In this document: positions 5,698 through 5,812 of the stretch, piece by piece | Position numbering within the stretch: position 1 is the stretch's first letter | How the letters are laid out: each line of letters begins with the position of its first letter | Assembly: GCA_027858145.1 (NCBI GenBank) | Contig: JAQIDF010000046.1 | Span: 1 to 5,812, forward strand | DNA length: 5,812 nt | Source: Prolixibacteraceae bacterium | GTDB taxonomy: Bacteria; Bacteroidota; Bacteroidia; Bacteroidales; Prolixibacteraceae | Direction: 5' to 3' | Notes under the pieces: generated by a model | The model's database searches: none | What the model was told of the DNA's origin: nothing | Seen by the model: only the letters and a program-made list of their open reading frames with translations | Made by a program: the position numbers and the translations under genes

Positions 5698-5812
5698 ATG
5701 AGCTTGAACAACGATTTTATGGAACATACAGAGTTACTTAAAAAAGTACGGAAAATAGAAATAAAAACCCGTGGACTTTCCCGCAACATTTTCGCAGGCG
5801 AATACCATTCGG
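5698..5812 (+). CDS. DUF58 domain protein, N-terminal fragment (window ends inside the gene)
   Basis: Thirty-eight codons are visible. From the second methionine the protein reads MEHTELLKKVRKIEIKTRG, then LSRNIFAGEYHS, which is the characteristic N-terminal block of the compact cytosolic DUF58 proteins that pair with MoxR ATPases. The ATG at 5698 is the first in-frame start after a TGA at 5695-5697 and adds MSLNNDF. The ATG at 5719 puts the LLKKVRKIEI block at the more usual distance from the N terminus, so either start is possible. DUF58 proteins contain a vWA-like fold and are thought to work with MoxR; the biochemical role is not established. Co-transcription with moxR is likely given the same strand and short gap without a terminator. 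Confidence 0.85.
   Translation, partial: MSLNNDFMEHTELLKKVRKIEIKTRGLSRNIFAGEYHS

Noticed and set aside
4644..5789. Minus-strand open frames opposite moxR and the DUF58 start
   Set aside because: All overlap the clear AAA+ ATPase or DUF58 coding frames and show no independent evidence.
1..5812. A novel multi-gene defence or mobile system
   Set aside because: All protein genes belong to well-known housekeeping families; there is no transposase, integrase, nuclease, reverse transcriptase or toxin-antitoxin pair, and no tRNA or rRNA gene was seen.

Overview
This window looks like chromosomal DNA from a Bacteroidota (Bacteroidetes) organism, possibly near the Marinilabiliales/Prolixibacteraceae, although the order-level placement is only an impression. 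The reasons are: a short (286 aa) primary sigma factor without region 1.1; a promoter in front of it matching the Bacteroidetes consensus TTTG-N20-TAnnTTTG; AT-rich leaders without clear Shine-Dalgarno sequences; a moxR-DUF58 gene pair as found at the head of Bacteroides aerotolerance (bat) loci; and degenerate repeats in most intergenic gaps.

Layout, left to right. (1) Positions 1-576 (+) encode a LOG-family nucleotide phosphoribohydrolase lacking only its first few residues. (2) The 577-881 gap, between the convergent ends of LOG and dapF, is filled with repeats: a 24-bp-period direct repeat that includes the LOG stop codon, a 136-bp element, and a shard of that element overlapping the dapF stop. 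(3) Positions 882-1685 (-) encode dapF, diaminopimelate epimerase, with both catalytic cysteines. (4) The 1686-2035 gap holds a second, inverted copy of the 135-136-bp element followed by the promoter region of the next gene. (5) Positions 2036-3475 (+) encode a DegP/HtrA-type envelope protease with two PDZ domains. (6) Positions 3570-4430 (+) encode the primary sigma factor RpoD, with its own promoter and a strong intrinsic terminator. (7) A C-rich hexamer repeat follows. (8) Positions 4651-5646 (+) encode a MoxR AAA+ ATPase. (9) From 5698 (+) a DUF58 protein begins and runs off the window.

The genes are mainly housekeeping: lysine/peptidoglycan precursor synthesis (dapF), envelope protein quality control (degP), global transcription (rpoD) and a MoxR chaperone system. 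They do not form one pathway. Only moxR-DUF58 looks like an operon; degP and rpoD appear to be separate units, and dapF is divergent from degP.

No new protein system is visible. The most notable unexplained structure is DNA-level: dapF is bracketed by two inward-facing 135-bp copies of the same intergenic element, which align without gaps at 106 of 135 positions by hand count. The element has imperfect terminal inverted repeats and resembles a MITE or a structured intergenic repeat. Smaller related fragments lie nearby.
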